Position numbers and translations under genes: made by a program. From the NCBI RefSeq assembly GCF_016745275.1, contig NZ_JADOEP010000011.1, positions 1-64,000 of the forward strand: a stretch of 64,000 bases of DNA. The letters run 5' to 3'. The notes under the pieces were generated by a model that saw only the letters and a list, made by a program, of their open reading frames with translations, was not told the DNA's origin and did no database searches. Shown here one piece after another: positions 59,479 to 64,000 of this stretch (its first letter is position 1; every line of letters starts with the position of its first letter). Source of the stretch: Enterococcus sp. BWB1-3 (lineage in GTDB: Bacteria; Bacillota; Bacilli; Lactobacillales; Enterococcaceae).

Positions 59479-60597
59479 CTATCTAAGTTTAAATGGATTT
59501 GTATTTACTTCTGATTGAATAAATGTTACTTCCCAAGTATAGTCTTTTTTCCACTGATTGAACAGTTTGACCAACTCAGGCATACACAATTCTTCGATGT
59601 GGTGCCCCGGATCAATAACTGTGAGTCCTTCTTCTTCCATGTCATGAGCAGTATGATAATAGACATCTCCTGTGATGTAAACATCAGCGCCCTTATTTAA
59701 GGCCTCCCGGTAAAACTTTTCTCCGCTGCCGCCGCAGATCGCCACTTTTTTGATCTTCTTCTCCTCGTCCTTTGTAATCAGCCGAAGTCCTTCCACACCA
59801 AACTTATTTTTCACCAATTTTATAAATTCTGTCAGAGTCACTGCTTCATTCAGTTCTCCAATCCGCCCTAGTCCATATTCTTTTTTTAGGTTGCTAATAG
59901 TATAAACATCAAACGCTGGTTCTTCATATGGATGAACAGAATACATTGCATTGAGGACAGCTGTTTCCAGTGTTTCAGGAAAAATCACTTCAATTTTGGC
60001 TTCCTGAACGCTTTCTTCCTGATTCAGCCGACCAATTGACGGACTTGCTCCTTCAACTGGCGTAAAGCGTCCTGTTCCAATAATTGAATAACTGGTATTA
60101 CGATAATCCCCCTGAGTACCTGCTCCCGCTTCCCCCAATGCCGCTCTCATTTCTGCTGCCTGCTCCACCGGAACAAAGACTGCCAGCTTTTTATAGGGAA
60201 CGGTATGTGTTTTTGCCAGGTAGACAGTGTTCTCAATTCCAAGCAATTCGCAAAACCAGTCGTTCAATCCATTTTCAACAATATCTAGATTCGTATGGGC
60301 TGCAAATACTGCAATATCATGCTTTAAAAGATCTGCATACATCTTCGTTTGCGGCTGATCCAAGTCTAATCTTTTAGCCGGTCGAAAAATTGGCGGATGT
60401 TTGGCAATAATTAAATCCACTTTTTTTTCAATTGCTTCTACCACGACTTCAGGACGCACATCCAGTGTGACCATCACTGTATTCAGTTCCTTGTTAGTTG
60501 TGCCGATATGCAATCCTACGGGGTCTCCTTCTTCGGCCAGCCATTGAGGACAGTAAGCTTCAAATTTTTCGAAAAATTGTTTCCCGGACAAACTCAT
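59479..60597 (-). CDS. Nif3-like dinuclear metal center protein (YqfO type)
   Basis: 372 aa. N- and C-terminal halves of the Nif3 fold ([41 protein letters not shown] with the metal-binding His, [10 protein letters not shown], and [29 protein letters not shown]) bracket a YqfO/CutA-like middle insert (about 130-230, [32 protein letters not shown]). Proposed as a GTP cyclohydrolase I-like or bacillithiol-linked protein in relatives; the role is unsettled. Starts one base after the trmK stop (TAGAATG), the classic trmK-yqfO pair. Confidence 0.95.
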   Translation of the reverse strand: MSLSGKQFFEKFEAYCPQWLAEEGDPVGLHIGTTNKELNTVMVTLDVRPEVVVEAIEKKVDLIIAKHPPIFRPAKRLDLDQPQTKMYADLLKHDIAVFAAHTNLDIVENGLNDWFCELLGIENTVYLAKTHTVPYKKLAVFVPVEQAAEMRAALGEAGAGTQGDYRNTSYSIIGTGRFTPVEGASPSIGRLNQEESVQEAKIEVIFPETLETAVLNAMYSVHPYEEPAFDVYTISNLKKEYGLGRIGELNEAVTLTEFIKLVKNKFGVEGLRLITKDEEKKIKKVAICGGSGEKFYREALNKGADVYITGDVYYHTAHDMEEEGLTVIDPGHHIEELCMPELVKLFNQWKKDYTWEVTFIQSEVNTNPFKLR

Positions 60598-60598
60598 T

Positions 60599-61297
60599 CT
60601 AAAGAACCTCCTCGATTTTTCTGATTTCTGATTCTATTTTTTTTATTTTTTCCGATTGATCTGCGGCTGACCTTTTTAGCTGTTCAACCACATTCTGCCG
60701 CTGTTTCAATTCCCGCTGCCATTTCTTCCGGAAAGCATCTCCTTTTTTAGTGATAAGAACAGGGCCAAACAACAATTCTGCTTCTGTATATTGAACAGTT
60801 CTCACTTCTCGTTTTGCACAGATAATCTCATAAATTTTTTGATTTTCTTCAAGGATAGCCTCTTCCAAAATGGTATATCCGCGCTGCTGCAGCCAGACGC
60901 GCAGTTCTCTTTCTCCAATGTTAGGTTGAAGAATCAGCAATTCACTGCCATTTATCCGTTTTGCGTTCCATCCCCGCTCCAGAATATCTCTGATGAGTAC
61001 TCCGCCCATTCCACAAATTGAAACAGCATCAATTTTATCCTGCTCTTCAACCGCGTCCAAGCCATCAGCAAGACGGACCACTATTTTGTTCTCAAGCCCG
61101 CTTTTCCGAACTTGCTTTACAGCTGATGCATACGGTCCTCTGACCACTTCACCTGCTACAGCAAATTTTATTTTCCCCTGAAGCATCAGTGAAACAGGCA
61201 GATAGGCATGATCTGAACCGATATCAGCCAAGCGACTTCCAGTAGGAACAAAGGCTCCTACTTGGTTCAAACGTTTTGATAATTGATTTTCATTCAT
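60599..61297 (-). CDS. trmK: tRNA (adenine22-N1)-methyltransferase
   Basis: Makes m1A22 in tRNA using SAM. 232 aa. SAM-binding LADIGSDHAYLPVSLM, VAGEVVRGPYASAVKQ, catalytic-region SICGMGGVLIRDIL and LQPNIGERELRVWL, then a C-terminal coiled coil (about 180-232). ATG start after GGAGGAATTGAGAG. First gene of trmK-nif3-pepT. Confidence 0.95.
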   Translation of the reverse strand: MNENQLSKRLNQVGAFVPTGSRLADIGSDHAYLPVSLMLQGKIKFAVAGEVVRGPYASAVKQVRKSGLENKIVVRLADGLDAVEEQDKIDAVSICGMGGVLIRDILERGWNAKRINGSELLILQPNIGERELRVWLQQRGYTILEEAILEENQKIYEIICAKREVRTVQYTEAELLFGPVLITKKGDAFRKKWQRELKQRQNVVEQLKRSAADQSEKIKKIESEIRKIEEVL

Positions 61298-61318
61298 CTC
61301 TCAATTCCTCCATTAGAC

Positions 61319-61324
61319 ATTATA
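61319..61324 (-). promoter_or_regulatory. Extended -10 of the trmK operon
   Basis: Minus-strand TGT-TATAAT 22 nt before the start; -35 poor. Confidence 0.55.
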
Positions 61325-61544
61325 ACATAAGAGAATTATTCTAAAAAATTTCAGCAGCAGGAAAATAACTTATTTGGTTTATTCCATTGCTTGATTTTCA
61401 CTCCTGTTCCATTCAGGGAAAATAACAAGATACGCAGCAGAGAAAGGCGAACAGTCAGCTCTATTTTTCTATGTTTTCCAGAGTGAAACCGTTACACCTT
61501 TGTCCTCTCCTTTTTGAGTAAAGCCATTTCCATCTCGAATCTGG

Positions 61545-61602
61545 GTTAAAAAAAGCAGTCATTGAAAAGCAAACTGCTGTTCAATGACCACTCCCGAAAT
61601 TC
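61545..61602 (-). terminator. Terminator downstream of alaS
   Basis: GGTCATTGAA pairs with TTCAATGAC; minus-strand GCTTTTTTT. About 140 nt past the alaS stop; the gap between holds no gene. Confidence 0.8.
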
Positions 61603-61743
61603 TATTTGTCAGACCTGTTTTATACGAAAGCTTATCAATAGCTTTCATTATTCAGATTGAACGAATAGTATGAGCTCACAAATGTTTGACAAAGGTCCGA
61701 ACGCTCTTCGTCGTTCAGTTTTAATCAACTCTTTTTCTAATTC

Positions 61744-64000
61744 CTATTTTTCCAACCAGCTTTTCACTTCAGCCAAGGCTTCTTCAATCCCGGCAGGATT
61801 CTTACCGCCCGCTTGAGCCATATCAGGACGACCGCCTCCGCCTCCGCCGACTTTCGGAGCAATTGCTTTGATCAGCTCTCCTGCTTTCAAGCCCTTATCA
61901 TTTGCTGTTTTAGACATTGCCGACAATAAACTCACCTTGTCACCTTGAGCAGTGGCTAAAACTAATACATCTGAAAGTTCCTTCTGCTTCCATTGGTCAG
62001 CAAGCTGACGCAACTGATTCATATCCTTAACAGTCACTTTTGCTGCGATATACGTATAGCCATTCGCTTCTTTCACTTCTTTGAACACATCGCCTGCCTG
62101 TTGATTTGCCAGCTTGCCTGCCAACTGTTCATTTTCTTTTTGAAGCTCACGCAGTAGCTGCTGCAGTTGTTCTGTCTTGGAGACAACATCCTTCAATTGT
62201 GGTGATTTTACAATTCCGGCAATTGTTTTCAACTGCTGTTCTTCTCCATGCATTAACTCGTAGGCTTCCTTACTCGTAACAGCCTCAATTCTTCTCACTC
62301 CAGCACCGATACCTGACTCAGAAACAATTTTAAAGATACCGATATCCTCTGTATTGCTTACATGCGTTCCGCCGCAAAGCTCAATGGAGTAACCGCCGAT
62401 ATTAACCACACGAACTTCTTTTCCATATTTTTCACCAAACAATGCCATTGCACCCATGTTTTTCGCTGTATCAATATCTGTTTCAATTGTTGTAACCAGA
62501 ATTGCTTCCCAGATTTTTTCATTAACAATGGCTTCCATTTGAATCAGTTCTTCTGGAGTCACTTGTCCAAAATGTGTAAAGTCAAAGCGTAAATGTCCCG
62601 GCGCAACCAACGAGCCTGCCTGATTTGCATGATCGCCTAAAATATCCTTCAATGCACGATGCAGCAAGTGTGTTGCTGTATGATTTTTTAAAATGCGGTT
62701 GCGTTTATTTGTATCAACCTTCAATTGATACACAACACCTTCACTCAGTTTCCCTGTAATCTCAACTGTATGCAGAAATTGTCCGTTTGGTGCTTTGAGA
62801 ACCTTCGTTACGTGAGCAACCACTTCGCCGCTTTGATTATTAATCGTACCCTGGTCAGCAACCTGTCCACCCATCTCAGCATAAAATGGTGTTTCAGCAA
62901 AAATCAACTGTGCTGTCCCTTCACTCATTTCATCAACAATATTTTCGCCGTCCAAAATAATCAGCAATTCTGAGTTTGCTTCAAGTTCAGTATAACCGAC
63001 AAAAGTGCTTTTCACTTTAATATCAGTCAACACAGCTGACTGCACACCCATGGACGCTTCTGTATTTCTTGCAGCGCGTGCACGCTCCCGCTGCATGTCC
63101 ATTTCTTTCTCAAAACCGGAGTGATCAACTTTCAGTCCTTCATCTTCTGCCACTTCCTCTGTCAGTTCAACTGGGAAGCCATAGGTATCATACAGTTTGA
63201 AAATGTCTTTACCGCTCAATGTGTCTTCTTTAGAATCCTTAACAGATGCAATCAGCTCATTAAGAATTTCCAGTCCTTCATTAATCGTTTCATGGAATCG
63301 TTCTTCTTCAGTCCGTACTACTTTTTCAATAAAGTCTTTCTGTTGAAGAACTTCCGGATAGTAGCTGACCATAATTTCACCGACAACCGGTACCAATTTG
63401 TAAAGGAACGCTTCATTAATCCCTAATTTCTTCCCATGCATCACTGCTCGACGAAGCAAGCGTCTTAAAACATAGCCCCTTCCCTCATTTGATGGAAGTG
63501 CACCATCTCCGATAGCAAATGACAAAGCACGAATATGATCGGCGATGACTTTAAACGAAATATCAGTCTGAGGATTTTCTCCATATTTTGCTAAGCTGCT
63601 TAATTTTTCAACTGCACGAATAATCGGCATAAATAAATCAGTTTCAAAGTTTGTCGGAGCATCCTGAATAATGGAGACCATTCGTTCCAGTCCCATCCCC
63701 GTATCAATATTTTTATGAGGAAGCGGATCGTAAGACCCGTCTGCCTGATGATTAAACTCAGAAAAGACTAAATTCCAAATTTCCAGATAACGCTCATTTT
63801 CTCCTCCCGGATAGTTCTCAGGATCATCTTCGGCAACATCTAAAAATGCTTCGCCACGGTCATAAAAGATCTCTGAATCTGGACCGCATGGACCTGCACC
63901 GATATCCCAGAAGTTATCCTCCACATCCACAATATGGTCTGCTGACAATCCTACTTCCTCTGCCCAAATTCTTTTTGCTTCTGTATCTTTTGGATAGACA
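61744..64000 (-). CDS. alaS: Alanyl-tRNA synthetase (3' part, N terminus beyond the window)
   Basis: Charges and proofreads tRNA-Ala. The frame is open to the right edge (reading VYPKDTEAKRIWAEE at the boundary), so about 752 codons are present and roughly 130 at the N terminus lie outside. Visible: class II motif 3-side GMGLERMVSIIQD, the editing domain with zinc motifs HTATHLLHRAL and ELCGGTHV, and the C-terminal DHHA1 domain with GGGGGGRPDMAQAGG. The in-frame TTG near 63948 is internal and not the start. Stop at 61744. Confidence 0.97.
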   Translation of the reverse strand, partial: VYPKDTEAKRIWAEEVGLSADHIVDVEDNFWDIGAGPCGPDSEIFYDRGEAFLDVAEDDPENYPGGENERYLEIWNLVFSEFNHQADGSYDPLPHKNIDTGMGLERMVSIIQDAPTNFETDLFMPIIRAVEKLSSLAKYGENPQTDISFKVIADHIRALSFAIGDGALPSNEGRGYVLRRLLRRAVMHGKKLGINEAFLYKLVPVVGEIMVSYYPEVLQQKDFIEKVVRTEEERFHETINEGLEILNELIASVKDSKEDTLSGKDIFKLYDTYGFPVELTEEVAEDEGLKVDHSGFEKEMDMQRERARAARNTEASMGVQSAVLTDIKVKSTFVGYTELEANSELLIILDGENIVDEMSEGTAQLIFAETPFYAEMGGQVADQGTINNQSGEVVAHVTKVLKAPNGQFLHTVEITGKLSEGVVYQLKVDTNKRNRILKNHTATHLLHRALKDILGDHANQAGSLVAPGHLRFDFTHFGQVTPEELIQMEAIVNEKIWEAILVTTIETDIDTAKNMGAMALFGEKYGKEVRVVNIGGYSIELCGGTHVSNTEDIGIFKIVSESGIGAGVRRIEAVTSKEAYELMHGEEQQLKTIAGIVKSPQLKDVVSKTEQLQQLLRELQKENEQLAGKLANQQAGDVFKEVKEANGYTYIAAKVTVKDMNQLRQLADQWKQKELSDVLVLATAQGDKVSLLSAMSKTANDKGLKAGELIKAIAPKVGGGGGGRPDMAQAGGKNPAGIEEALAEVKSWLEK

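Overview
The window reads as chromosome of a low-GC Gram-positive coccus of the family Enterococcaceae, most likely Enterococcus or a close relative. Reasons: the glycolytic block dnaE-pfkA-pyk next to gnd and a LisRK/CovRS-type two-component pair, the fba-murA-rho-rpmE block, dinG-ypmB-aspB-asnS, an LPXTG-anchored 5'-nucleotidase, purine-rich Shine-Dalgarno sequences before nearly every gene, and intergenic modular repeats resembling those known in Enterococcus. Nearly all genes are on the minus strand. Plus-strand exceptions are the ABC ATPase, the DUF2929 protein, the HAD phosphatase and YajQ.

Layout. 1-600: three tandem minus-strand promoters and a leader of the kind found before 16S rRNA, so an rRNA operon probably starts just left of position 1. 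632-4473: two-component system and gnd. 4700-9540: yceD-rpmF, an orphan ABC ATPase, pfkA-pyk. 9712-19052: dnaE, DUF2929, MFS pump, purine permease with a probable PurBox promoter, surface 5'-nucleotidase. 19282-22430: HAD phosphatase, a frameshifted gene, an unknown membrane protein, and a decayed group II intron just beyond the rpmE terminator. 22463-28628: rpmE-rho-murA, fba, YitT, YajQ. 28700-29930: repeats and decayed DNA. 30020-35109: nuclease-helicase plus asparaginase, MmcQ, Bax-inhibitor, MaoC. 35441-40142: beta-glucoside operon under BglG/LicT antitermination whose PTS gene is broken twice. 41234-50204: murC, a disordered protein, then dinG-ypmB-aspB-asnS. 50506-55821: a large unknown protein and a TPP-riboswitch operon tenA-thiM-thiD-thiE. 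56120-64000: flippase-like protein, DUF1294, trmK-nif3-pepT and a partial alaS.

The genes mainly serve central metabolism (lower glycolysis, pentose phosphate), translation (L31, L32, AsnRS, AlaRS, TrmK), wall precursor synthesis (MurA, MurC), DNA metabolism (DnaE, two XPD/DinG-type helicases), purine salvage and thiamine salvage. I see no phage, CRISPR or defence island. The least conventional content is intergenic: at least eight related or modular repeat elements, several acting as hairpins or terminators, plus the intron remnant and recent pseudogenes.
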